Shown here one piece after another: positions 7,617 through 15,274 of a stretch of 20,607 bases of DNA (positions are counted from its first letter, which is position 1; each line of letters opens with the position of its first letter). This DNA comes from Alphaproteobacteria bacterium. Its GTDB lineage: Bacteria > Pseudomonadota > Alphaproteobacteria > Zavarziniales > Zavarziniaceae. The stretch is taken from positions 1-20,607 of the forward strand of contig JAJFJE010000331.1 in assembly GCA_021774355.1 (NCBI GenBank). The letters run 5' to 3'. The notes under the pieces are model-generated. The model worked only from the letters and a program-made list of their open reading frames with translations. It was not told the origin of the DNA and did not search any database. The position numbers were made by a program, and so were the translations under genes.

Positions 7617-7642
7617 GAAAGAGAGAACAAACCATGTACGAT
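7615..7642 (+). promoter_or_regulatory. Candidate recA promoter with SOS-like LexA box
   Basis: TTGAAA at 7615-7620, a 16-base spacer and TACGAT at 7637-7642 resemble a housekeeping promoter (five of six and four of six matches). Within it, GAAC at 7625-7628, seven bases and GTAC at 7636-7639 match the alphaproteobacterial LexA box GAAC-N7-GAAC with one mismatch. The box covers the spacer and part of the -10, as expected for repression. The recA ATG follows 50 bases downstream. Confidence 0.55.
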
Positions 7643-7691
7643 GATGGGCATTGAAACACGCGCCGCGCTTTGAAATAAGGGGGCCTCTCTC

Positions 7692-8774
7692 ATGTCATCG
7701 CCAGCACTCCGCCTCGTCGGACAGGACACCATGGACAAGAAAAAGGCGCTCGAGGCCGCTCTCGCGCAGATCGAACGGGCTTTCGGCAAGGGCTCGGTGA
7801 TGAAGCTCGGCGCCCGGGAAAGCGTGGTCGAGGCCGAGGCCGTGTCGACCGGCTCCCTGGGGCTCGACATCGCCCTGGGCATAGGCGGCCTGCCCCGGGG
7901 CCGGGTGATCGAGATCTATGGCCCGGAATCGTCCGGCAAGACCACCCTTGCCCTGCAGGTGGTGGCCGAGGCGCAGCGCAAGGGCGGGGTCGGTGCCTTT
8001 GTCGATGCCGAGCATGCGCTCGATCCGATCTATGCCCGCAAGCTGGGCGTCGATGTGGCGGAACTGCTGATCTCGCAGCCCGATACGGGCGAACAGGCGC
8101 TGGAAATTGCCGACACCCTGGTGCGTTCCGGCGCCGTCGATGTGCTGGTTATCGATTCGGTGGCGGCGCTGACCCCGCGGGCCGAGCTGGAAGGCGAGAT
8201 GGGCGACAGCCATGTCGGGCTGCAGGCGCGCCTGATGTCCCAGGCCCTGCGCAAGCTGACCGGATCGATTTCCAAATCGAACTGCATGGTGATCTTCATC
8301 AACCAGATCCGCCAGAAGATCGGCGTCATGTTCGGCAGCCCGGAGACCACAACCGGCGGCAATGCGCTGAAATTCTATGCCTCGGTGCGCCTCGACATTC
8401 GCCGCATCGGGGCGATCAAGGACAAGGACGAGGTGGTCGGCAATCAGACCCGGGTGAAGGTGGTCAAGAACAAGCTGGCGCCGCCCTTCAAGGAAGCGCT
8501 GTTCGATCTCATGTACGGCCAGGGGATTTCCAAGTCGGGCGAGTTGGTCGACCTCGGCATCAAGGCCGGGGTGGTCGAGAAATCAGGCTCCTGGTACTCC
8601 TATGACAGCCAGCGCATCGGCCAGGGGCGGGAGAATGCCAAGCAGTTCCTGGAAAGCCACGGCGATGTGGCCAAGGCGATCGAGGCGCAGATCCGCGCCA
8701 ATGCCGGGCTGATCGCCGCCGTGATGACCGGCGAGCCGGAAGCCGATGCCGAAGGCGCGCCGCCCGAGGAGTGA
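7692..8774 (+). CDS. recA: Recombinase RecA
   Basis: RecA forms ATP-dependent filaments on single-stranded DNA, catalyses strand exchange and triggers LexA self-cleavage. The product is 360 residues (E. coli 353). Walker A 'GPESSGKT' is at residues 77-84, Walker B 'DVLVIDSVAAL' follows, and family signatures 'ALKFYASVRLDIRRIG' and 'MYGQGISKSGELVDLG' are present. The C-terminus is acidic (ADAEGAPPEE), as usual. The ATG at 7692 has a purine-rich AGGGGG upstream. A second ATG at 7731 (MDKKKALEAAL) would give a more typical N-terminus and remains possible. It lies after cckA with its own candidate SOS-type promoter. Confidence 0.98.
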   Translation: MSSPALRLVGQDTMDKKKALEAALAQIERAFGKGSVMKLGARESVVEAEAVSTGSLGLDIALGIGGLPRGRVIEIYGPESSGKTTLALQVVAEAQRKGGVGAFVDAEHALDPIYARKLGVDVAELLISQPDTGEQALEIADTLVRSGAVDVLVIDSVAALTPRAELEGEMGDSHVGLQARLMSQALRKLTGSISKSNCMVIFINQIRQKIGVMFGSPETTTGGNALKFYASVRLDIRRIGAIKDKDEVVGNQTRVKVVKNKLAPPFKEALFDLMYGQGISKSGELVDLGIKAGVVEKSGSWYSYDSQRIGQGRENAKQFLESHGDVAKAIEAQIRANAGLIAAVMTGEPEADAEGAPPEE

Positions 8775-8826
8775 GCCTCGCCCCAGGCGATCGCCGTCCC
8801 GCCCGGCGCGGTGCAGCGGCGCCCGG

Positions 8827-8841
8827 GCCGGCCCAGCCGGC
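8827..8841 (+). repeat. Short GC-rich inverted repeat after recA
   Basis: GCCGGC at 8827-8832 and 8836-8841 are separated by CCA, so RNA from either strand could form a 6-bp hairpin. No run of T follows directly, so it is not a classical intrinsic terminator. It may slow or end recA transcription in combination with other signals in the 169-base recA-alaS gap. Confidence 0.3.
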
Positions 8842-8855
8842 GGCCACCGGTGGAC

Positions 8856-8879
8856 TTTTACCGCGGCGTAGCGGTAAAA
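8856..8879 (+). repeat. Perfect 9-bp inverted repeat between recA and alaS
   Basis: TTTTACCGC at 8856-8864 and GCGGTAAAA at 8871-8879 are exact reverse complements around a 6-base loop (GGCGTA). The T run is on the 5' side and the A run on the 3' side on both strands, so neither strand gives the U tail of an intrinsic terminator. It could be an operator for a dimeric regulator or a structured part of the alaS leader, 65 bases before the alaS start. The role is inferred. Confidence 0.55.
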
Positions 8880-8943
8880 CCCATGGCGGCGCGTCGTTGG
8901 GCGCCGTCGCCCGGTTGTCAGCTCCTGAGCAGGTCGTGAGCAT

Positions 8944-11592
8944 ATGAAAAGCGCTGCCGAGATCCGGTCCGGATTTCTCGATTTCTTTGCCCGGAACGGG
9001 CACCGGCCGGTCGCCTCCAGCCCGCTGGTTCCGGCCAATGATCCCACCTTGATGTTCACCAATGCCGGGATGGTCCAGTTCAAGGATATCTTCACCGGCA
9101 AGGAACGGCGGGATTACAGCCGTGCCGCGACCGCTCAGAAATGCGTGCGCGCCGGCGGCAAACACAACGACCTGGACAATGTCGGCTATACCGCCCGGCA
9201 CCACACTTTTTTCGAGATGCTGGGTAATTTCTCGTTCGGCGACTATTTCAAGGACGTCGCAATCGATTTGGCCTGGCGCCTGCTGACCCGGGAATTCGGC
9301 CTGCCGGCCGACAAACTGTGGATCACCGTCTATCACGACGACGAGGAGGCCTTCGGCCTGTGGCGGAAGATCGCCGGGGTGCCGGAAAGCCGCATCATCC
9401 GAATCGCCACCAGCGATAATTTCTGGGCCATGGGGGATACCGGCCCCTGCGGCCCCTGTTCCGAGATTTTCTACGACCACGGGCCGGGCATTGCCGGCGG
9501 CCCCCCGGGCAGCCCCGAGGCCGATGGCGACCGCTATATCGAGATCTGGAATCTCGTCTTCATGCAGTACGAGTCCCTGGCCGACGGTCGTCGGCTCGCT
9601 CTGCCCAAGCCGTCGATCGATACCGGCATGGGGCTGGAGCGCATCGCGGCGGTCCTCCAGGGGGTCCATGACAATTACGATATCGACCTGATGCGGGCCC
9701 TGGTCGTGGCCTCGGCGGAGGCCACGGCGAGCGATCCGGACGGGCCCCACCGGGCCAGTCACCGGGTGATCGCCGATCATCTGCGCTCGGCCAGTTTCCT
9801 GCTGGCCGACGGGGTCATGCCGTCGAACGAGGGACGGGGCAATGTCCTGCGCCGGATCATGCGCCGGGCGATGCGCCATGCCCAGCTGATCGGCGCCGAC
9901 GAGCCGTTGATGTGGCGCCTGGTTCCGGCCCTGGTCGGCCAGATGGGACAGGCCTATCCCGAGCTGGTGCGGGCCCAGCCCCTGATCGTCGAGACCCTGC
10001 GGCTGGAGGAGAGCCGCTTCAAGCAGACCCTGGAACGCGGCCTGAAGCTGCTCGACGAGGAGGTCGCCCGTCTGGGTGCCGACCGGACCCTGTCGGGCGA
10101 CGTCGCGTTTCGCCTTTACGATACCTATGGCTTTCCGCTGGACCTGACCCAGGATGCCCTGCGCGACCGGGGCGTGGCGGTCGACCTGGCCGGCTTCGAC
10201 AGTGCCATGGCGCGGCAGAAGGCCGAGGCGCGCAAGGCCTGGTCGGGCTCGGGCGAGGCGGCGACCGACCTCGTCTGGTACGAGATGAAGGAGCACCTGG
10301 GGGCCACCGAATTCCTCGGCTACGACACCGCAGCGGCCGAAGCCAAGGTGCTCGGCCTGGTCCTCGACGGGGCTTCGGTCGACCATGCGGATGCCGGCCG
10401 GCAGGTCGCGGTGATCGTCAACCAGACGCCGTTCTATGGCGAGTCCGGCGGCCAGAAGGGCGATACCGGGACGATTACGGGGCCGTCCGGATCGGTAACG
10501 GTCGAGGATACGGCAAAGAAGCTCGGCCTGCATCTCCACCTGGGTGCCGTGACGGGTGCGATCAGGGTCGGGGATGTCGTTCACCTGGCCATCGACCAGG
10601 ACCGTCGCGCGGCGCTCCGGGCCAACCACTCGGCGACCCATCTGCTGCACGAGGCGTTGCGCCGAACCCTTGGACCCCATGTGACGCAGAAGGGATCGCA
10701 GGTGGCGCCCGACCGGCTGCGCTTCGATTTCAGCCACAACAAGCCGATGACCGACGACGAGATCGCGGCGGTGGAGCGGGAAGTCAACCGCACCATCCGC
10801 CACAATGGCGTCGTGACCACCCGGCTGATGACCCCGGAAGGGGCGGTCGAGGCCGGTGCGCTGGCCTTGTTCGGCGAGAAATATGGCGACGAGGTACGGG
10901 TCGTGGCGATGGCCGAGGGGCGTGACGACAAGACCTTCTCGACCGAGCTGTGCGGCGGCACCCATGTCGCCCGGCTGGGCGACATCGCCTTGTTCAAGAT
11001 CGTTTCCGAAGGGGCCGTCTCGGCCGGCATCAGGCGCATCGAGGCCCTGACCGGCGAGGGTGCGCTGGCCCATGTGCGGGCCGGGGAGACGGTGCTGAAG
11101 CGCGCGGCGGCGGCCCTGAAGACCACGCCGGCCGAAGTGCCGGAACGGATCGCGGCCCTGGTCGACGAACGCAAGCGCCTGGAGCGGGAATTGGCCGAGG
11201 CCCGGCGCAAGCTGGCCACCGGCGGCCCGGCCCAGGAGGACCAGCCGGTGGAGCTGGCCGGTGGCGTTCGCCTGATGGCGCGCTGCCTCGACGGGGTCGA
11301 GGCCAAGGATCTGCGGGGCCTGGCGGACGCTGCCAAGGCCCGCATCGGCTCGGGCGTGGTGGCCCTGGTGACCGTCAATGGCGGTAAGGCGGCGCTCGTT
11401 GTCGGGGTCACCGACGATCTGGTCGGCCGCCTGGACGCGGTCGAATTGATCCGGGTCGGCGTCGCCGAACTGGGCGGCAAGGGCGGTGGCGGCCGGCCGG
11501 ATCTGGCCCAGGCCGGCGGTCCAGACGGAACCAAGGCACAGGCCGCCCTGGCGGCGATCGGCCGGGCCATCGCGGAGCGGGCGGCGGCATGA
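8944..11592 (+). CDS. alaS: Alanyl-tRNA synthetase
   Basis: AlaRS charges tRNA-Ala and hydrolyses mis-charged Ser- or Gly-tRNA-Ala. The product is 882 residues (E. coli 876). The class II aminoacylation domain begins at residue 1 with 'RSGFLDFFARNGHRPVASSPL' and 'DPTLMFTNAGMVQFKDIF'. The tRNA-recognition domain follows, with 'VMPSNEGRGNVLRRIMRRAM'. The editing domain has zinc-type residues His562 and His566 (HSATH) plus Cys670 and His674 (CGGTH). The C-Ala domain ends with a Gly-rich 'GGKGGGGRPDLAQAGG' stretch. The start is ATG at 8944. It follows recA with no recX between, and a small acidic gene lies downstream. Confidence 0.98.
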   Translation: MKSAAEIRSGFLDFFARNGHRPVASSPLVPANDPTLMFTNAGMVQFKDIFTGKERRDYSRAATAQKCVRAGGKHNDLDNVGYTARHHTFFEMLGNFSFGDYFKDVAIDLAWRLLTREFGLPADKLWITVYHDDEEAFGLWRKIAGVPESRIIRIATSDNFWAMGDTGPCGPCSEIFYDHGPGIAGGPPGSPEADGDRYIEIWNLVFMQYESLADGRRLALPKPSIDTGMGLERIAAVLQGVHDNYDIDLMRALVVASAEATASDPDGPHRASHRVIADHLRSASFLLADGVMPSNEGRGNVLRRIMRRAMRHAQLIGADEPLMWRLVPALVGQMGQAYPELVRAQPLIVETLRLEESRFKQTLERGLKLLDEEVARLGADRTLSGDVAFRLYDTYGFPLDLTQDALRDRGVAVDLAGFDSAMARQKAEARKAWSGSGEAATDLVWYEMKEHLGATEFLGYDTAAAEAKVLGLVLDGASVDHADAGRQVAVIVNQTPFYGESGGQKGDTGTITGPSGSVTVEDTAKKLGLHLHLGAVTGAIRVGDVVHLAIDQDRRAALRANHSATHLLHEALRRTLGPHVTQKGSQVAPDRLRFDFSHNKPMTDDEIAAVEREVNRTIRHNGVVTTRLMTPEGAVEAGALALFGEKYGDEVRVVAMAEGRDDKTFSTELCGGTHVARLGDIALFKIVSEGAVSAGIRRIEALTGEGALAHVRAGETVLKRAAAALKTTPAEVPERIAALVDERKRLERELAEARRKLATGGPAQEDQPVELAGGVRLMARCLDGVEAKDLRGLADAAKARIGSGVVALVTVNGGKAALVVGVTDDLVGRLDAVELIRVGVAELGGKGGGGRPDLAQAGGPDGTKAQAALAAIGRAIAERAAA

Positions 11593-11671
11593 CGGCGCAC
11601 GGGACGGGTGGACAGGGCAGGTTTTCCGGCTATGGTCGGGCGCAGTCGCGCAACGCACAGGAGTGCCGGCG

Positions 11672-11893
11672 GTGAAGGTCTCTGAACTAATCGCGGAATT
11701 GTCCAAGCTCGACGGCGCCACCGAAGTGGCGCTGGCCCTGCAGTTCGACGAGGACGAATTCGACGTCTATGAAATCGGCGCCATCGAGGTGATGGAAGAC
11801 GATAACGGCAATGCCGCCATCCTGCTGATCGGCGACGCCGAATATGCGGACGAGGATGACGAGGACGAGGCCGGCGACCTCGGTCCGGAATGA
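11672..11893 (+). CDS. Small acidic protein, unknown function
   Basis: This 73-residue protein starts at GTG 11672, with AGGAG eight bases upstream. The beginning, 'KVSELIAELSKLDGATEVAL', has the form of small proteins that start with an ELI-x2-L-x-L-x4-EV pattern. The centre is hydrophobic beta-like ('EIGAIEVMED', 'AAILLIGDAE') and the tail is strongly acidic ('YADEDDEDEAGDLGPE'). No cysteines or membrane segment are seen. It lies 79 bases after alaS on the same strand and is followed by a likely terminator, so it may be co-transcribed with alaS. No function is assigned. Confidence 0.75.
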   Translation: MKVSELIAELSKLDGATEVALALQFDEDEFDVYEIGAIEVMEDDNGNAAILLIGDAEYADEDDEDEAGDLGPE

Positions 11894-11947
11894 GCGCGGG
11901 CGCCTGAGTCCGGTTTCGGTCGCGGCGCGGCCGACGGCGGGCAACGG

Positions 11948-11965
11948 GCGGCTTGCGCCGCTTTT
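11948..11965 (+). terminator. Likely intrinsic terminator after the small acidic gene
   Basis: GCGGC at 11948-11952 pairs with GCCGC at 11957-11961 around a TTGC tetraloop and is followed by TTTT at 11962-11965. It lies 55 bases after the stop of the small acidic gene and before the convergent isomerase gene, which fits the end of an alaS transcript. Confidence 0.5.
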
Positions 11966-12020
11966 GCACCGGTGGACGAGGCGGGCCGATATCCGTTTCC
12001 GGTCCGCCGGCTGTACAGCC

Positions 12021-12638
12021 CTAGCCGCGGGCCGGCGTCGCACCGACCAGCGCCGCCCGGACCAGGGGCAGGCGGTCATTGCCGAAATACATGTCCGTAC
12101 GGTCGACGAAAAAGGTCGGCGAACCGAAGCCGCCGCGGGCGATCAGGTCTTCGGTGGTGGCACGCAGGCGGGCTTTGCAGGCGGGCGCGGCGATGGCGGC
12201 GAAAAAGGCCGTCCGGTCCAGACCGACCGCCTGGGCAACGTCGCCGATCACCTGGTCGTTGGAGATGTCCTTCAATTCGCCCCAATAGGCGGCGAACAGG
12301 GCACGGGCATAGGGTTCGAGGCAACCGGCGTCCAGGGCGACGAAGCAGCCGCGCATCGCCTTGACGCTGTTGACCGGGAAGACCGGCGGCGCGCCGAGCG
12401 CAAGGCCGAGATGGCGCGCCCAGTCGGCGAGGTCCTTCTGGTTATAGCGGTGCTTGCGCGGGTTGGGCGCGGCCCGGGCCGCATAGACCCCGTCATTCAC
12501 CGCATTGAAGACCCCGCCAACCAGGATCGGGCGCCACACCAGTTCGGCGCCGGTCTCGCGGGCCAGCGGCCCGACCTGGGTGACGGCCAGGTAGGTCCAG
12601 GGGCTGGAGACGTCGAAGAAGAACTCGAGCCGGGCCAT
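12021..12638 (-). CDS. 2-hydroxychromene-2-carboxylate isomerase-like protein (DsbA superfamily)
   Basis: Family members are glutathione-dependent isomerases of aromatic breakdown with a thioredoxin/DsbA fold (GST kappa type). The 205-residue product has the N-terminal active-site stretch 'FFFDVSSPWTYLA', where Ser11/Ser12 replace the DsbA CxxC. It also has the helical insert typical of the family and the cis-Pro region 'GGFGSPTFFVDRTDMYFGNDRL'. The ATG at 12638-12636 is chosen because AGGAGG lies 6 bases upstream. The ATG two codons earlier touches AGGAGG directly. The true substrate is unknown, since no naphthalene pathway genes are nearby. It diverges from a flavin monooxygenase gene. Confidence 0.85.
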   Translation of the reverse strand: MARLEFFFDVSSPWTYLAVTQVGPLARETGAELVWRPILVGGVFNAVNDGVYAARAAPNPRKHRYNQKDLADWARHLGLALGAPPVFPVNSVKAMRGCFVALDAGCLEPYARALFAAYWGELKDISNDQVIGDVAQAVGLDRTAFFAAIAAPACKARLRATTEDLIARGGFGSPTFFVDRTDMYFGNDRLPLVRAALVGATPARG

Positions 12639-12642
12639 TGCC

Positions 12643-12678
12643 ATCCTCCTGCCTTGCCAGATCCTCCTGCCGCGCCAG
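12643..12678. repeat. 18-bp tandem duplication carrying a second ribosome site
   Basis: ATCCTCCTGCCTTGCCAG at 12643-12660 is followed directly by ATCCTCCTGCCGCGCCAG at 12661-12678; two of 18 bases differ. Read on the minus strand, each unit carries AGGAGG, so the isomerase gene has two Shine-Dalgarno sequences 18 bases apart. Only the nearer one has normal spacing to an ATG. Confidence 0.7.
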
Positions 12679-12764
12679 TGTCCGCCCGGAAGCGATGTCT
12701 GGGAACCGGAATCATCGCCTGAACCGTCCCTGCCGGTGATCTGCCAGCGTATCGGGGGAGCCCC

Positions 12765-13796
12765 ATGTCAGACCGCAAGCCACGCCTGTCCATCCTCGAT
12801 CAGTCGCCGATTCGCGAAGGCGGAACGCCGGCCCAGGCCATTGCCGAAACCCGGGAATTGGCCCGGCTGGCCGACAGCCTCGGCTATCACCGCTACTGGC
12901 TGGCCGAGCACCATGCCTCCGAAGCCTTTGCCGGGGCGGCGCCGGAGATCCTGATCGGACGCATCGCCGCGGAAACCGAGCATATCCGTGTCGGTTCGGG
13001 CGGCGTCATGCTCAGCCACTACGCCCCGTTCAAGGTGGCCGAACAGTTCCGCATGCTGGCGACCCTGTTCCCCGACCGCATCGACCTTGGGGTCGGACGG
13101 GCGCCCGGTGCCGATCCGCTGGGCAGCGCCGCCCTGCAATCGGGGCCGCAGGCCTGGGCCGGCGAGGCCTTTCCCGAACTGGTGGCCGATCTTTCGGGCT
13201 TTGTCCGCAATCGCCTGGTCCCCGGCCACCGCTTCGGCGCCCTGGTCGCCCAGCCGGCAGGGCCGAGCCAGCCGGAGTTCTGGGTACTCGGGTCGGGCGG
13301 CGATTCGGCAAGCGTGGCGGCCAGCCTGGGCTGCCCCTATGTGTTCGCCCATTTCATCCGGCCGGAAGCGGCGGAGGAGGCGGTCGCCCGTTACCGGGCG
13401 GAGTTCCGCCCCGGGGTGCTGGCCGCGCCGCGGGTGGCCCTGGCCGTCTTCGCGGTTGCGGCGGAAAGCGCGGACGAGGCCCGCCATCTCGCTTTGACGC
13501 GGGATCTCTGGGTGCTCCGGATCAGGGCCCGGCAGACCATCCCGTTTCCCGATCCGGTGCGGGCGGCACAGCTGGTGGCGGAGGCCTCGCCCGACGACAT
13601 CGCCGCGGCGCGGCGGCGGCACATTGCCGGGACCGCCGACCAGGTCAAGGGCCAGATGGACGCGCTTGCGGCGCGGCTCGGCGCCGACGAGTTGCTGGTG
13701 GTCAGCATCACCTATGACTTCGCCGCCCGGAAGCGCTGCTATCGCCTGATCGCCGAGGCCTATGGCTTGTCCGCCGGCGGTGGCGCGATGCGTTGA
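12765..13796 (+). CDS. Luciferase-like (LLM class) flavin-dependent monooxygenase
   Basis: LLM-class oxidoreductases use reduced flavin and oxygen to oxidise small molecules. The product is 343 residues. The N-terminus 'LSILDQSPIREGGTPAQAI' and the stretch 'LGYHRYWLAEHHASEAFAG' are diagnostic of the group 1, MsnO8/YhbW-like subfamily. 'IRVGSGGVMLSHYAPFKVAEQFRML' and 'DRIDLGVGRAPGAD' follow as expected. GGGGGAG precedes the ATG by 4 bases. The last 37 bases overlap the end of the convergent periplasmic sensor gene. The substrate cannot be predicted from sequence. Confidence 0.93.
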   Translation: MSDRKPRLSILDQSPIREGGTPAQAIAETRELARLADSLGYHRYWLAEHHASEAFAGAAPEILIGRIAAETEHIRVGSGGVMLSHYAPFKVAEQFRMLATLFPDRIDLGVGRAPGADPLGSAALQSGPQAWAGEAFPELVADLSGFVRNRLVPGHRFGALVAQPAGPSQPEFWVLGSGGDSASVAASLGCPYVFAHFIRPEAAEEAVARYRAEFRPGVLAAPRVALAVFAVAAESADEARHLALTRDLWVLRIRARQTIPFPDPVRAAQLVAEASPDDIAAARRRHIAGTADQVKGQMDALAARLGADELLVVSITYDFAARKRCYRLIAEAYGLSAGGGAMR

Positions 13797-14218
13797 CGCT
13801 CGGCCGGGGCGAGGGCGCTTACGCCGTCGATGAACGCCCGGTTGAGGCGCTGCTGCATGGCGGCGCTGCGGCTTTCGATGATTGCGAACTGGGCCTCGAG
13901 GGCGGCACGGTCGAGCGGCTCGGCGGCGATCAGTTGGCCGATCGCGGCCCGGGCCTTGCGGATCGCGCGATAATCCTCCTGCCGCTCGGGCTTCAGGGCC
14001 TGGAACCGTTCGCTCAACTGGTCCCGGGCGGCCGGCGAAAGTCTGGCGAACAAGGCTTCGAAATTGCGCCCGCCGACACCGCCGCCAAAGCCCGGGCGGT
14101 GACCGTCCAGGCGATTGCTGATCGTGACCCCGGCGACCAGCAGGTTGGCGGCCAGGGACAGGGTCAGGGCGAGACCCAGGCCGATGATCCAGCGCCGTTC
14201 ACGAGCCATAGCTCTCAT
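13760..14218 (-). CDS. Membrane-anchored periplasmic protein, heavy-metal-resistance/CnrX-like
   Basis: This 152-residue protein has an N-terminal membrane anchor (about residues 10-32, 'IIGLGLALTLSLAANLLVAG'). A helical periplasmic domain follows, with 'LSPAARDQLSERFQALKPER' and 'FAIIESRSAAMQQRLNRAFI'. This pattern fits the Metal_resist/CnrX and Spy-like family. It is third in the sigma/anti-sigma operon and overlaps the anti-sigma stop, so I infer that it senses an envelope signal and acts on the anti-sigma factor. The mature part has one His and no Cys, so metal binding is not supported by residues. The start could also be ATG 14209, which has a nearby GAGAG. Confidence 0.75.
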   Translation of the reverse strand: MRAMARERRWIIGLGLALTLSLAANLLVAGVTISNRLDGHRPGFGGGVGGRNFEALFARLSPAARDQLSERFQALKPERQEDYRAIRKARAAIGQLIAAEPLDRAALEAQFAIIESRSAAMQQRLNRAFIDGVSALAPAERQRIAPPPADKP

Positions 14219-14600
14219 CCACGAAAAATGCGATGGCGATGGTCTGGTCGAGATCGTCGGGCGGCGCGCTCAGCGGGTCGTTGACCAGGCCCAGCCAACC
14301 GAGCATCAGCCCGGCCGCCAGCGAGGCCATCAGCGTCGCCCCCGCCGAAGCGACCAGGCCGCGCGGCACGGCTGCCACGGCCGGTACCGGCAAGGCCGCC
14401 AGGATCGACCGTTGCAGGCGGGTCGTATCGGGCGGTGGCGCCGCGATCAGGGCAGCGACCTGCTCGGCAAGGCGCAACTGGCGCCGGGCCTCCGCCGCGT
14501 GCTTCAGCATTGCGGCGGCGGCCCTTCTGTCCGGGTCGGGCCACAGCGCCAGATCGGCACCGTGGCGGTCCAGCAGGACCATAAATTCGTCATCGGTCAT
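14199..14600 (-). CDS. One-span anti-sigma factor
   Basis: This 133-residue protein starts with ATG overlapping the sigma-factor stop (ATGA). The cytoplasmic part (about 1-80) begins 'MTDDEFMVLLDRHGADLALW'. One membrane segment at about residues 83-106 ('SAGATLMASLAAGLMLGWLG') is followed by a short periplasmic tail. Size, topology and coupling to an ECF sigma gene indicate an anti-sigma factor. No HxxxCxxC zinc motif is present. It is the middle gene of the three-gene operon. Confidence 0.8.
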   Translation of the reverse strand: MTDDEFMVLLDRHGADLALWPDPDRRAAAAMLKHAAEARRQLRLAEQVAALIAAPPPDTTRLQRSILAALPVPAVAAVPRGLVASAGATLMASLAAGLMLGWLGLVNDPLSAPPDDLDQTIAIAFFVDESYGS

Positions 14601-15163
14601 GATGCCCGCCCTTCTTCAGCGTGGTGGGCCAAGGTGAGACGCAAACTGCGGCGCGCACGGACCAGCAGGGATTCCAGGGCGCCCGCGGTCAATGCCAGGG
14701 TCTCGGCGGCTTCCGCCTGGCTGAAGCCGTCGACCAGGCACAGGCGGACGGCCATGGCCTGGCGCTCGGGCAGGCCGGCGATGGCCGCGTCGAGCGCCCG
14801 GCGCAGGGCCCGGCGTGCGCTCTCGGCCTCGGGGTCGAGGGCGGGGTCCACCGGTTCCGGCACGCTGTCCAGCGGGTCCGGCTTGATGCGTCTGGTCTGG
14901 TCGATCGACAGGTTCATCACAATCCGCCACAGCCACGTCGAGACCTTTGCCGTCGGTTGCCAGTCCGCCGCCTTGCGCCAGACTCGCAGAAACGCCTCCT
15001 GCGCGATGTCTTCGGCCGCCGCGGCATTGCCGGTCACCCGGCGGGCCAGGGCGACCGCCCGGCCCAGGTGCCGTTGCATCAGCAGCGCGAAGGCCGCACG
15101 ATCGCCGTCGGCCACCCGGGCCATCAGGATCGCATCGTCCTCGCCCTCGGACGTTGCTGTCAC
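14597..15163 (-). CDS. ECF sigma-70 family RNA polymerase sigma factor
   Basis: ECF sigma factors redirect RNA polymerase to stress genes when released from a membrane anti-sigma factor. The product is 188 residues. Region 2 spans about residues 12-85, with 'NAAAAEDIAQEAFLRVWRKA' and 'STWLWRIVMNLSIDQTRR'. Region 4 spans about 125-180, with 'LPERQAMAVRLCLVDGFSQA' and 'LTAGALESLLVRARRSLRL'. The GTG at 15163-15161 is chosen because GGAGGG lies 6 bases upstream. Earlier in-frame starts reach into the shared upstream region. It heads the sigma/anti-sigma/sensor operon and diverges from the glycosylase gene; autoregulation is typical of the family but was not shown here. Confidence 0.92.
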   Translation of the reverse strand: MTATSEGEDDAILMARVADGDRAAFALLMQRHLGRAVALARRVTGNAAAAEDIAQEAFLRVWRKAADWQPTAKVSTWLWRIVMNLSIDQTRRIKPDPLDSVPEPVDPALDPEAESARRALRRALDAAIAGLPERQAMAVRLCLVDGFSQAEAAETLALTAGALESLLVRARRSLRLTLAHHAEEGRAS

Positions 15164-15274
15164 CCGTGACCCTCCGTGCTCGCGGCGCCGGTCTCGCGTA
15201 AGATCCAACGGAGCATCGGCGATTTTCCTGCGGTCCTGCAAGTCGGCCCCGAAACGGCCTTGCGAAAGTACCCC

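Noticed and set aside
8560..11721. Very long minus-strand open frame (1053 codons) opposite alaS and the end of recA
   Set aside because: It is antisense to well-identified genes. Its length follows from GC-rich codon use on the coding strand, and its product is low-complexity with no recognised domain.
12702..12728. EcfG or other ECF promoter before the monooxygenase (GGAAC...CGTC)
   Set aside because: The spacer is 18 bases and the -10 has a mismatch, so it is no better than chance.
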